Assembly (NCBI GenBank): GCA_946494635.1 | Contig: CAMMCS010000039.1 | Coordinates: 1 to 12,603, forward strand | DNA length: 12,603 nucleotides | Reading direction: 5' to 3' | Source: an uncultured Oscillibacter sp. | GTDB lineage: Bacteria; Bacillota; Clostridia; Oscillospirales; Oscillospiraceae | Shown: positions 6,337 to 12,603 of the stretch, piece after piece | Layout: each line of letters begins with the position of its first letter | Position numbering within the stretch: the stretch's first letter is position 1 | Position numbers and translations under genes: made by a program | Notes under the pieces: generated by a model | Told to the model about the DNA's origin: nothing | Seen by the model: only the letters and a program-made list of their open reading frames with translations | Databases searched by the model: none

Positions 6337-7626
6337 TCAGTCCTCCAAAAGCTCCCCCAGCAGGGACGCCCCGTCGCTGCCGGTGATCTTCACGTTTCGG
6401 ATCTCATTGTGCAGATCCGTTCCCTCCGCCAGCACCTCCATGTAGTTGGGGGCGTGGCCAGCGTATTTGCCGTCTCTGGGCTGCTCAAAGAGGACGGGGT
6501 ACACCGCCCCCACACAGTCCGCCAGATACTTCCGGTGGAGCTCCGCCGCTACCTCTGCTGCCCGGTGGGCCCGCTCCTCCTTCACGGCCTTCGGCACCTG
6601 GCGCATGTTTGCCGCCGGGGTGCCGGGCCGGATGGAGTAGGGGAAAATGTGCATCTGGGCAAAGCCGCACTGCCGGAGGAAGTCCAGGGTCTGGGAGAAT
6701 TCTTCCTCCGTCTCCTCCGGGAACCCGGTGATCAGATCCGTAGTGACGGCCGGATGTTCAAAATATTGGTTTAAAAGTGCAACGGATTGCGCATATCGCG
6801 TTGTGTCGTATTTCCGGTTCATCCGCTTCAGGGTGGCGTCGCACCCGGACTGCAGGGACAGGTGGAACTGGGGGCAGAGGTTGGGCAGGGCCGCCGCCCG
6901 GCGGCAGAAGTCCTCTGTGATGGTCCGGGGCTCCAGGCTCCCCAGCCGGATCCGGACGTCCGGCGCGGCGGCGCAGACGGCCTCCAGCAGATCGATCAGG
7001 GTCTCGCCGTTCTTCAGGTCCTGGCCCCAGGAGGAGATCTCGATGCCCGTCACCACGATCTCCCGGTAGCCCTCCGCCGCAAGCTGCCGGGTCTGCTCCA
7101 CGGCGGTGGGGATGGGCAGGGACCGGACCCTGCCCCGGGCGTAGGGGATGATGCAGTAGGTGCAGAAGTTGACGCACCCGTCCTCCACCTTCAGCATGGC
7201 CCGGGTGCGGCCCTCCAGCCCGCCGGCGGGCAGCACTTCGAACACCCGCCGCTCAAAGGGCTGGTCGATGGCCTCGATCTGCCGCTTCTCCGCCGCGGTC
7301 TCCTCCAGCAGCCGGAGGAAGCCCGTCCGGTCTCCGGTGCCGGCGATCAGGTCCACCCCCAGCCTCCGCACGTCGTCGGCGTGGGTCTGGGGGTAGCACC
7401 CGCACACCGCCACCACGGCACCGGGGTGCTTCCGCTGGACGCCGTGGATCACCTGCCGGGACTTCTGGTCGCTGACCGCCGTGACGGAGCAGGTGTTCAC
7501 GATATAGGCGTCCGCCTCCTCCGCAAAGGGCACGATTTTGTGCCCCCGGACCCGCAGTTCCTGCTCCATGGCCTGGGATTCATATTGATTCACCTTGCAG
7601 CCCAAGGTGTAGATGGCAACTCTCAT
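6337..7626 (-). CDS. mtaB: tRNA t6A37 methylthiotransferase MtaB
   Basis: Radical-SAM enzyme that adds a methylthio group to N6-threonylcarbamoyladenosine at position 37 of ANN-decoding tRNAs. The protein has 429 residues, normal for the family. The N-terminal UPF0004 domain has its auxiliary-cluster cysteines at Cys10 (TLGCKVNQYES), Cys46 (VNTCSVT) and Cys77 (CGCYPQ). The radical-SAM domain has CVNFCTYC (Cys151, 155, 158), then RLGSLEPRTI, FHLSLQSGCDATLKRMNRKY and DLITGFPEETEEEF. A C-terminal TRAM-type RNA-binding segment covers about the last 60 residues. LGCKVNQYES and LKRMNRKY favour MtaB over MiaB or RimO. The start is ATG 7626 with GGAGGA six bases upstream; it overlaps the stop of the preceding gene by four bases. 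A longer upstream extension of the frame, to 8220, is the shadow of that gene. Cluster assembly needs a cysteine desulfurase, and one is encoded divergently nearby. Confidence 0.96.
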   Translation of the reverse strand: MRVAIYTLGCKVNQYESQAMEQELRVRGHKIVPFAEEADAYIVNTCSVTAVSDQKSRQVIHGVQRKHPGAVVAVCGCYPQTHADDVRRLGVDLIAGTGDRTGFLRLLEETAAEKRQIEAIDQPFERRVFEVLPAGGLEGRTRAMLKVEDGCVNFCTYCIIPYARGRVRSLPIPTAVEQTRQLAAEGYREIVVTGIEISSWGQDLKNGETLIDLLEAVCAAAPDVRIRLGSLEPRTITEDFCRRAAALPNLCPQFHLSLQSGCDATLKRMNRKYDTTRYAQSVALLNQYFEHPAVTTDLITGFPEETEEEFSQTLDFLRQCGFAQMHIFPYSIRPGTPAANMRQVPKAVKEERAHRAAEVAAELHRKYLADCVGAVYPVLFEQPRDGKYAGHAPNYMEVLAEGTDLHNEIRNVKITGSDGASLLGELLED

Positions 7627-8177
7627 GTCGATTCCTCCGGTGGAAATTTGGCCGGCGGGCCCCAATAGCGCCGGACCGATTTCTTGTATTGCAGATGGGC
7701 CTCTCCAAACTGCCCGGCGCACCACCGCTCCTCCGCCAGGATCACCCAGTGGGCGGAGGCCTGAAACACCAGCACCAGGACGGCCAGCAGCGGCGACTGT
7801 ACCAGCAGGGCGCAGCCCAGGAAGCAGAGAAAATAGGCCATATACATAGGGTTTCTGGAAAAGCGGTAGACGCCGCGGCGCCGGACTCCCTGTTCCGCCG
7901 GGGCGGCAAACGCCGCGGCGGACAGCGCCAGCAGGGCCAGGCCCCCGCCATAGATCGCCAGGCCGCTGAACAGCAGCGGGGACGGCCCTGTCCGGATGCG
8001 GGATGCCAAAACCAGCAGCAGAATGGCGATGTTGGAAAGCTGATAGACCCAGTAGGCCGCCCGCTCCCGGCCATACATCGGAGCGAAGTGGGCTGCCCGG
8101 CCCAGAGCCCGCCAGTCCAGCAACGCCAGAAGGCCGAAGCGGATCAGGAAAAAGGGCACCAGAAGCCATCCGCCCAA
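7623..8177 (-). CDS. Isoprenylcysteine carboxyl methyltransferase (ICMT/NnrU-like) family membrane protein
   Basis: Polytopic membrane protein of 184 residues with about five hydrophobic segments. The conserved C-terminal signature of the ICMT/PEMT-like family is visible: GVYRFSRNPMYMAYFLCF, a further membrane span, then EERWCAGQFGEAHLQYKKSVRRYW, where the RNP, EE and FG-x3-Y-x2-Y elements form the S-adenosylmethionine and substrate site. Bacterial members methylate poorly known substrates, so the real reaction is unknown; prenylated-protein methylation is not implied. The start is TTG 8177, the only start codon available before an upstream stop, with GGAAGGGGGCGGAG just before it. It is the first gene of the operon with mtaB (four-base ATGA overlap) and the deoxynucleotidase, and has its own promoter. 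Whether the grouping has functional meaning is unclear. Confidence 0.82.
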   Translation of the reverse strand: MGGWLLVPFFLIRFGLLALLDWRALGRAAHFAPMYGRERAAYWVYQLSNIAILLLVLASRIRTGPSPLLFSGLAIYGGGLALLALSAAAFAAPAEQGVRRRGVYRFSRNPMYMAYFLCFLGCALLVQSPLLAVLVLVFQASAHWVILAEERWCAGQFGEAHLQYKKSVRRYWGPPAKFPPEEST

Positions 8178-8210
8178 TGCTCCGCCCCCTTCCGGTTTTT
8201 TTCCTGTCCC

Positions 8211-8239
8211 ATCTTATCACACCAGCCAGGGGCCGGCAA
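8211..8239 (-). promoter_or_regulatory. Sigma-A-like promoter of the ICMT-mtaB-yfbR operon
   Basis: On the minus strand TTGCCG (8239-8234), 17-base spacer, TAAGAT (8216-8211) with an extended -10 TG at the usual position (TGATAAGAT). Start would be near 8204, giving a leader of about 27 bases before the TTG start. Confidence 0.55.
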
Positions 8240-8251
8240 GTTCTCCTTGCC
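8235..8251. repeat. Inverted repeat GGCAAG-N5-CTTGCC between divergent promoters
   Basis: Perfect six-base arms (8235-8240 and 8246-8251) around TTCTC. The arms are largely the two outward-facing -35 elements themselves, so the symmetry may simply reflect two similar promoters; a regulator binding here would cover both -35s at once. Confidence 0.4.
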
Positions 8252-8275
8252 TTTTTTCTGCTTTCTCTATATAAT
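8247..8275 (+). promoter_or_regulatory. Sigma-A-like promoter of the cysteine desulfurase operon
   Basis: TTGCCT (8247-8252), 17-base spacer, perfect TATAAT (8270-8275). Start would be near 8282, leaving a leader of about 39 bases with an AAGAGGG ribosome site before ATG 8321. The flanking sequence is pyrimidine-rich (CTTTTTTCTGCTTTCTC), so the spacer is AT-rich compared with the surrounding genes. Confidence 0.66.
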
Positions 8276-8320
8276 ATTTAGACATGCGACCGTTTTCCTT
8301 TTCAGAAAGAGGGTTTTCAT

Positions 8321-9457
8321 ATGATCTATCTGGACCACGCCGCCACCACGCCCGTTCCCCGGGCGGTGGCGGATGCTATGTACGAGGTTCTGACCCAGCA
8401 GTTCGGCAATCCCAGCTCCCAGTATCCCATGGGGCTTGAGATGAAGCGCCGGGTGGAATCCTGGCGCCGTATCATCGCCGGCGCCCTGGGCTGTGACGCC
8501 AGGCAGCTGTTCTTCACCTCCTGCGGCACGGAGGCGGACAACTGGGCCGTCACCGCCGCCTGCTGGCAGAACCGCCATCCAGGGAAACACATCGTCACCA
8601 CCGCCGTGGAGCACAGCGCCGTACTGGAGTCCTGCCGCTGGATGGAGCGCCAGGGGTACGAGGTCACCTGGCTGGCCCCGGCCCAGGACGGCTCCATCAC
8701 CGCCGAACAGGTGCTCTCCGCCGTCCGGCCGGACACGGCGCTGGTCTCCTGCATGCTGGTGAACAACGAATTGGGAAATATCTACCCCATCGCTGATATT
8801 GCCAGGGGCCTTGCGGCGAAAAATCCCAAAACCCTGCTCCACACCGACGCGGTCCAGGGCTTCTTGAAAGTCCCCTTCACCGCCAAAGCCCTGGGGGCGG
8901 ACCTCATCACCATCTCCGCCCATAAGATCGGCGGGCCCAAGGGCATCGGCGCCCTGTATATCGGCCCCCGCGTGAAGAATCCCAAGCCCCTGCTGGCCGG
9001 CGGCGGGCAGGAGAGCGGCCTCCGGGCCGGCACCGAGGCCACGGCCCAGATCGCCGGCTTCGCCAGGGCCGCGGAGCTGCGGCTGGAGAATCTGGAGGAC
9101 AAGCTCCGCCATATGGCCCAGCTCCGGGACTACGCCGCGGAGCGGCTCTCCGCCATCCCGGATCTGAAGATCCTCTCCGCGCCCGGCGGGGCGCCCCATG
9201 TGCTCTCCGTCTCCCTGGTGGGCTGGCCCAGCCAGAACATCGTCAACGACCTGGGGCAGCAGGGCATCTGCGTCTCTGCCGGCTCCGCCTGCCACCAGGG
9301 CAAGCCCAGCCACGTCATCGCGGCCCTGAAGCTGCCGAAGAAGGTCTCCGGCGGCGTCATCCGCCTCAGCTTCGGCCCGGAGACCACCGCCGCCGATATC
9401 GACGGTTGTGCGGATGCCCTGCGGCGCCATCACGACACCCGGATGCCCATGCTGTAA
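8321..9457 (+). CDS. Cysteine desulfurase (NifS/IscS class V aminotransferase family)
   Basis: PLP enzyme that takes sulfur from L-cysteine, releasing alanine and holding a persulfide for iron-sulfur cluster or tRNA-thiolation pathways. The protein has 378 residues and starts MIYLDHAATTPV, the hallmark of the family. Visible active-site elements are the His of EHSA (98), the PLP-contacting HTDAVQ (Asp176, Gln179), the PLP Lys202 in SAHKIGGPKG, GGQESGLRAGTEA, and the persulfide-forming Cys324 in SAGSACHQGK. The SAGSAC loop position and RxGT motif place it in group I (NifS/IscS-like), not SufS. ATG 8321 is the clear start. No scaffold gene (iscU/nifU) or thiI lies beside it in the window, so the sulfur acceptor is unknown. 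It is first in a four-gene run and divergent from the operon that includes the iron-sulfur enzyme MtaB. Confidence 0.95.
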   Translation: MIYLDHAATTPVPRAVADAMYEVLTQQFGNPSSQYPMGLEMKRRVESWRRIIAGALGCDARQLFFTSCGTEADNWAVTAACWQNRHPGKHIVTTAVEHSAVLESCRWMERQGYEVTWLAPAQDGSITAEQVLSAVRPDTALVSCMLVNNELGNIYPIADIARGLAAKNPKTLLHTDAVQGFLKVPFTAKALGADLITISAHKIGGPKGIGALYIGPRVKNPKPLLAGGGQESGLRAGTEATAQIAGFARAAELRLENLEDKLRHMAQLRDYAAERLSAIPDLKILSAPGGAPHVLSVSLVGWPSQNIVNDLGQQGICVSAGSACHQGKPSHVIAALKLPKKVSGGVIRLSFGPETTAADIDGCADALRRHHDTRMPML

Positions 9458-9495
9458 GGCGTCTCTACTTTTCAGATATTCAAGAGGTTCCGATC

Positions 9496-10881
9496 ATGTT
9501 TCGTCATCTTCGCCGGGAGCCCGGTTTTTATAAGCGGCTGTTCTATCTGGCGCTGCCGCTGATCCTGCAGAATCTCATCACCACATCCCTTGGCTTTGTG
9601 GACACCTTTATGGTGGGTCTGCTGGGGCAGAACGAGCTGTCCGCCGTCACGGCCGCCAACACCCCCATCTACATGCTTCAAATCATCATTTTGGGCCTGC
9701 TCAGCGGCCTGTCCGTCCTGGCCAGCCAATACTGGGGCAAAGGGGACACCGAGAGCATCAACCGCTGCATGGGCGTCAGCCTTTACGCGGGGCTGATCAT
9801 CGCGGTCTCCGTGGCCGCGGTCCTGTTCTTCTTCCCACTCCAGGTCATGGCCCTGGTGACCAACAACGCCCTGCTGATTGAGCTGGGCGCCCCCTATCTC
9901 CGGATCGTAGGCCTCAGCTACATCTTCAACACCATCAGCTCCGTCTACATCGGGATGCAGCGCAGCACCGAGAATCCCGCCATGGGCATGCTCGTCTTCG
10001 GGGCCTCCATGCTGACCAATACCTGCCTGAACTACATCCTGATCTTCGGCAAGTTCGGTGCCCCGGCCCTGGGTATTACCGGCGCGGCCATCGCCACCCT
10101 GGCCTCCCGGATCCTGGAATTTGTCATTGTGGTCCTTTACGCCCCCCATTACCGCCGCGTCCCCTTGATCCCCCATCTGCTGCTGCGGCCGGGAAGGCCC
10201 ATGGTGCGGAGCTTCCTGAAATACGCCACCCCTGTTTTGGTGAATGAGGTCCTCTGGGGCCTGGGTGTCAGCGTCATGACCGCCATCATGGGGCATATGG
10301 TTATCAGCTCGGATATTCTGGCGGCCTATGCCATCATGGGCAACATTGACAAGTTCTCCACCGTAGCCTGCTTCGGCATTGCAGGCGCCACCGCTGTCAT
10401 CGTGGGCAAGCGGATCGGCGAGGGTGCCGGAAAGGACGAGGTCTACTCCCTGGGCTGCTGCCTGCTGACGGTATCCTTCGCGGTGGGGCTTGTGGTGTCG
10501 GCATGCCTGGCTGTCCTGCTGCCCACCGTTTTCGTCCCCTATCTCTATCCCTTGTTCCATCTGGATGGCCTGGCCCTGGAAATAGCCGTCATCATGTGCG
10601 TAGTCTACCTTTTCATGCTGCCCCTGAAGGCTTTTGACATCACCAATATCACCGGCCTGCTCCGGGCCGGCGGCGACTCCCGCATGGCCTCCATCATCGA
10701 TCTCAGCTGCCAGTGGATCATCGCGGTGCCCCTGACCTTCCTGACAGCCCTGGTGTTGGGCGCGCCGGTGGCGGTGGTGTGCCTGTGCATCCAGTCGGAG
10801 AATGTGTGCAAATGCCCCTGGGGCATCCTGCGGCTGCGGAGCCGGAGATGGATCAACAACGTGACGGAAGAGGGCAAGTGA
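9496..10881 (+). CDS. MATE family efflux transporter
   Basis: Cation-coupled multidrug or toxin exporter of the MATE (MatE, NorM/DinF-like) superfamily in the cytoplasmic membrane. The protein has 461 residues with about twelve hydrophobic segments in two similar halves. Family features include ALPLILQNLITTSLGFVDTF near the start, MVGLLGQNELSAVTAANTP, GLLSGLSVLASQYWGKGD at the end of the second and third helices, and in the second half KYATPVLVNEVLWGLG and GNIDKFSTVACFGIAGA. ATG 9496 is used because AAGAGG lies eight bases before it; the frame is open further upstream, but that part overlaps the desulfurase gene and looks non-membrane. It sits 38 bases after the desulfurase and overlaps the methyltransferase start by one base (TGATG). 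The substrate cannot be predicted. Confidence 0.94.
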   Translation: MFRHLRREPGFYKRLFYLALPLILQNLITTSLGFVDTFMVGLLGQNELSAVTAANTPIYMLQIIILGLLSGLSVLASQYWGKGDTESINRCMGVSLYAGLIIAVSVAAVLFFFPLQVMALVTNNALLIELGAPYLRIVGLSYIFNTISSVYIGMQRSTENPAMGMLVFGASMLTNTCLNYILIFGKFGAPALGITGAAIATLASRILEFVIVVLYAPHYRRVPLIPHLLLRPGRPMVRSFLKYATPVLVNEVLWGLGVSVMTAIMGHMVISSDILAAYAIMGNIDKFSTVACFGIAGATAVIVGKRIGEGAGKDEVYSLGCCLLTVSFAVGLVVSACLAVLLPTVFVPYLYPLFHLDGLALEIAVIMCVVYLFMLPLKAFDITNITGLLRAGGDSRMASIIDLSCQWIIAVPLTFLTALVLGAPVAVVCLCIQSENVCKCPWGILRLRSRRWINNVTEEGK

Positions 10882-11705
10882 TGGAGAGCCTCTTTCGCTG
10901 TCCCGTCTGCGGCGCCCTCCTGGCGCGGGAGGAACGCGCCTGCCGCTGCCCCAACCGCCACAGCTACGACATCGCCCGGGAGGGCTACACCTACCTGCTT
11001 CCCCCCAATCAGAAGCACTCCCCCTCTCCAGGAGATGACAAAGGGATGTCCGCCGCCCGGCGGGAATTCCTATCCAGGGGGTATTATGCCCCGCTTTTAA
11101 ATACGCTCTGTTGTCGAATTTTGCTGCTTTCCGGGGATTCTCCGGTGATTTTGGATGTGGGCTGCGGAGAGGGTTACTACACCGCCGGTATCTTCCAGGC
11201 TCTGACCGCCGCCGGGAGATCCCCCCGGATGGCGGGGACGGATATCTCCAAATCCATCCTCAGATCCGCCGCAAAGCGGGAAGCCGGCATCGAATGGGCG
11301 GTGGCCTCCTCCTTCCACCTGCCGGTGGCGGATGGGACGGCGGATCTCCTGCTGGACTGCTTCTCTCCCCTGGCGCTGGAGGAGTTTCGCCGGGTGCTGA
11401 AGCCGGGCGGTTATTTTCTCTATGTAGTCCCCGGTGCGGATCACCTGTGGGAGCTGAAGCAAGTCCTCTATGACCGCCCCTACCCCAACCAGGAGAAGGA
11501 GACGCCCTATGCGGGCTTTTCCTATCAGGCCATCGTGCCCGTTGACGATGTGATCACACTCTCCAGCCAGGCGGACATCCACGCCCTGTTCCAGATGACG
11601 CCCTATTACTGGAAGACGCCCAGGGCGGGAGCGGAGCGGCTGGCGGCCCTGGACACCCTCACCACCCGCATCTCCTTCCGAATCCATATCTTTCAAAAAG
11701 CCTGA
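10881..11705 (+). CDS. rlmA: 23S rRNA (guanine-N1)-methyltransferase, RlmA family
   Basis: S-adenosylmethionine-dependent methyltransferase that methylates N1 of a guanine in 23S rRNA helix 35 (G745 in Gram-negative RlmA-I, G748 in Gram-positive RlmA-II). The protein has 274 residues, matching the family. The N-terminal zinc finger has Cys7, Cys10, Cys23 and His27 (FRCPVC, then RCPNRH), followed by the family stretch SYDIAREGYTYLLPPNQKH, closely resembling E. coli RrmA, and GDDKGMSAARREFL. SAM motif I is DVGCGEG at 92-98, with motif II GTDISKSILRSAAKR and LKPGGYFLYVVPG further on. The start ATG overlaps the MATE stop by one base and has GGAAGAGGG six bases upstream. RlmA-II relatives such as TlrB contribute to tylosin resistance in producers; whether this one alters drug sensitivity is unknown. 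The Gram-positive context suggests the II type. Confidence 0.92.
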   Translation: MESLFRCPVCGALLAREERACRCPNRHSYDIAREGYTYLLPPNQKHSPSPGDDKGMSAARREFLSRGYYAPLLNTLCCRILLLSGDSPVILDVGCGEGYYTAGIFQALTAAGRSPRMAGTDISKSILRSAAKREAGIEWAVASSFHLPVADGTADLLLDCFSPLALEEFRRVLKPGGYFLYVVPGADHLWELKQVLYDRPYPNQEKETPYAGFSYQAIVPVDDVITLSSQADIHALFQMTPYYWKTPRAGAERLAALDTLTTRISFRIHIFQKA

Positions 11706-11720
11706 CAGGAGGTCCTTCCT

Positions 11721-12422
11721 ATGAAACCCAATCCCACCCGCTCCGCCCTTCTGGTCATCGACATGGAAAACGGCTTTGTCCACCCGGAGGGCGGCCACTG
11801 GATCCGCTTTGCCCAGTCCACGGTGCCCAGCTGCGTCCGGGCCGTGGAGCTGGCCCGGGCGAAGGGCATTCCGGTGTTCTTTGTCAAGCGGATCTACCGT
11901 GCCGACGGCAGCGATGTGGAGCTGACCCGTTACCCCGGCTGGGCAGCCGGCGGCAGAGCCTGCCGGCCCGCCTCCACCGGCCCCAACAGCTCCCAGGCGC
12001 CGGAGGGTCTACGCCCCCAGCCCGGGGACTACACCATCATCAAGCCCCGGTGGAGCGCCTTTTTCCAGACGGAGCTGGACCTGATCCTCCGCCGGCTGGA
12101 CGTGCGGACGGTGATCCTCACCGGCACCACCACGCCCAACTGCATCCGCACCACCTGTTATGACGCCATCGCCCTGGAGTACAACACGGTGGTGCTGACA
12201 GACTGCTGCTCCTCCCAGACTGAGGAGATCCAGCGGGTAAATCTGGAGGACATGTTCCGGGCCGGCGCCATCCTCATGGACTCGGCGTCGTTTGCTGACT
12301 ATGGCCCCGGCACGGTAGAGGATCTCTCCGCCGCCATCCGGGAAAAAATGCTGGCGGAGGAGGCTGTTCCGGAGCCTTTCCGGACGGAAGCCGGACATGC
12401 CTTCTGGCCGGATCTGTGGTGA
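11721..12422 (+). CDS. Isochorismatase-fold cysteine hydrolase
   Basis: Cytoplasmic hydrolase of the isochorismatase-like superfamily (which includes nicotinamidases, N-carbamoylsarcosine amidases and RutB-like amidohydrolases). The protein has 233 residues. The catalytic triad is visible: Asp14 in LLVIDMENGF, Lys108 in IIKPRWSAFF and Cys141 in TGTTTPNCIRTTCYDA, with the usual cis-peptide region just before Cys141. The Cys indicates a true amide or ester-type hydrolase rather than the siderophore-type isochorismatases, which lack it. A segment at 65-105 (Pro/Gly-rich, RYPGWAAGGRACRP) is the substrate lid and does not match a known subfamily. ATG 11721 follows AGGAGG (11706-11711) by nine bases, 15 bases after the methyltransferase stop, so it is the last gene of the operon. 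The substrate is unknown. Confidence 0.88.
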   Translation: MKPNPTRSALLVIDMENGFVHPEGGHWIRFAQSTVPSCVRAVELARAKGIPVFFVKRIYRADGSDVELTRYPGWAAGGRACRPASTGPNSSQAPEGLRPQPGDYTIIKPRWSAFFQTELDLILRRLDVRTVILTGTTTPNCIRTTCYDAIALEYNTVVLTDCCSSQTEEIQRVNLEDMFRAGAILMDSASFADYGPGTVEDLSAAIREKMLAEEAVPEPFRTEAGHAFWPDLW

Positions 12423-12443
12423 CCTTCGCGCCCGCATCCCAAA

Positions 12444-12471
12444 ATCGGCCCCCGCCTGTGCGGGGGGCGAT
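12444..12471 (+). terminator. GC-rich hairpin after the operon, possible terminator
   Basis: Twelve-base stem with one G-G mismatch (12444-12455 with 12460-12471) and a CTGT loop, 21 bases after the hydrolase stop. The stem is stable, but only TT follows, so it is a weak match to an intrinsic terminator; it may end transcription together with the hairpins that follow. Confidence 0.45.
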
Positions 12472-12472
12472 T

Positions 12473-12504
12473 CAGCTTGTCGAAAAAGTCTTTTCGACAA
12501 GCTG
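12473..12504. repeat. Perfect 14-base hairpin
   Basis: CAGCTTGTCGAAAA (12473-12486) pairs perfectly with TTTTCGACAAGCTG (12491-12504) around AGTC. No gene covers it and no T-tract follows directly. It is the second of four adjacent hairpins and may be a genome repeat. Confidence 0.8.
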
Positions 12505-12508
12505 CTTG

Positions 12509-12541
12509 CGTTTTTCAGAACTTAAGAAGTTCTGAAAAACG
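12509..12541. repeat. Perfect 15-base hairpin
   Basis: Bases 12509-12523 (CGTTTTTCAGAACTT) pair perfectly with 12527-12541 around an AAG loop. It begins four bases after the previous hairpin. Arms are AT-rich toward the base, unlike a standard terminator. Confidence 0.8.
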
Positions 12542-12552
12542 GCTGATTGAAA

Positions 12553-12583
12553 GCGAAAGACACCCTTCCTGGGTTTCTTTCGC
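12553..12583. repeat. Near-perfect 13-base hairpin
   Basis: Bases 12553-12565 (GCGAAAGACACCC) pair with 12571-12583 around TTCCT, with a single C-T mismatch. It is the last of the four hairpins; the remaining 20 bases of the window show no gene. Confidence 0.7.
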
Positions 12584-12603
12584 AGCTATCTTCCTTCCCG
12601 TTT

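Noticed and set aside
7627..8220. N-terminal extension of MtaB giving a 627-residue fusion
   Set aside because: The extra 198 residues are Pro/Gly/Ala/Arg-rich shadow sequence of the ICMT-family gene read in another frame; MtaB has its own ATG with a strong ribosome site at 7626.
8267..9433. 388-codon minus-strand frame opposite the cysteine desulfurase
   Set aside because: Gly/Ala/Asp/His-rich shadow without a domain; the plus strand encodes a complete PLP enzyme with catalytic residues.
9472..10560. 362-codon minus-strand frame opposite the MATE gene
   Set aside because: Hydrophilic Asp/Gly/His/Gln-rich shadow of a hydrophobic membrane protein, without start context.
12498..12515. Alternative CAAG-CTG-CTTG stem followed by CGTTTTT as the operon terminator
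   Set aside because: Only four base pairs, and it competes with the perfect 14- and 15-base hairpins on either side; not enough to call a terminator.

Overview
The window is gene-dense, GC-rich DNA (about 60-70% in most genes) with short intergenic gaps, strong AGGAGG-type ribosome sites, TTG/GTG starts mixed with ATG, ECF sigma/anti-sigma pairs, and housekeeping proteins of Gram-positive type. This points to a high-GC Clostridia member, most likely an Oscillospiraceae-like gut commensal (Flavonifractor, Lawsonibacter or Oscillibacter type). The family-level guess comes from sequence flavour only. It appears to be ordinary chromosome: no transposase, phage gene, CRISPR array, tRNA or rRNA was seen.

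Layout. (1) 1-1535, minus: an ECF sigma factor, its zinc-finger membrane anti-sigma factor, and a third membrane protein starting at an easily missed GTG and cut by the window edge; a candidate ECF-type autoregulatory promoter lies just upstream. (2) 1566-1868, minus: a small two-helix membrane protein with a zinc ribbon, divergent from (3) recG, 1945-3993, plus. The two share one palindromic -10 region. (4) 4031-5753, plus: a second ECF sigma factor and a membrane-anchored likely negative regulator, with another candidate ECF promoter and a bidirectional terminator. (5) 5760-8177, minus: an operon of an isoprenylcysteine-methyltransferase-like membrane protein, mtaB (tRNA t6A37 methylthiotransferase) and a YfbR-type 5'-deoxynucleotidase. 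(6) 8321-12422, plus: an operon of a cysteine desulfurase, a MATE exporter, an RlmA-type 23S rRNA methyltransferase and an isochorismatase-fold cysteine hydrolase. (7) 12423-12603: non-coding, with four hairpins packed into 140 bp.

How the genes may work together. Two ECF sigma modules flank recG and point away from it; their candidate promoters and ribosome-site regions look alike, so cross-talk is possible. The cysteine desulfurase and mtaB are transcribed divergently from back-to-back promoters, which is functionally sensible because MtaB uses iron-sulfur clusters and sulfur. The MATE exporter and the rRNA methyltransferase overlap by one base, a plausible drug-tolerance pairing. No clearly undescribed system was found. 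The most noteworthy items are regulatory: the symmetric divergent promoter at recG, the compact ECF promoters, and the hairpin cluster at the right end.
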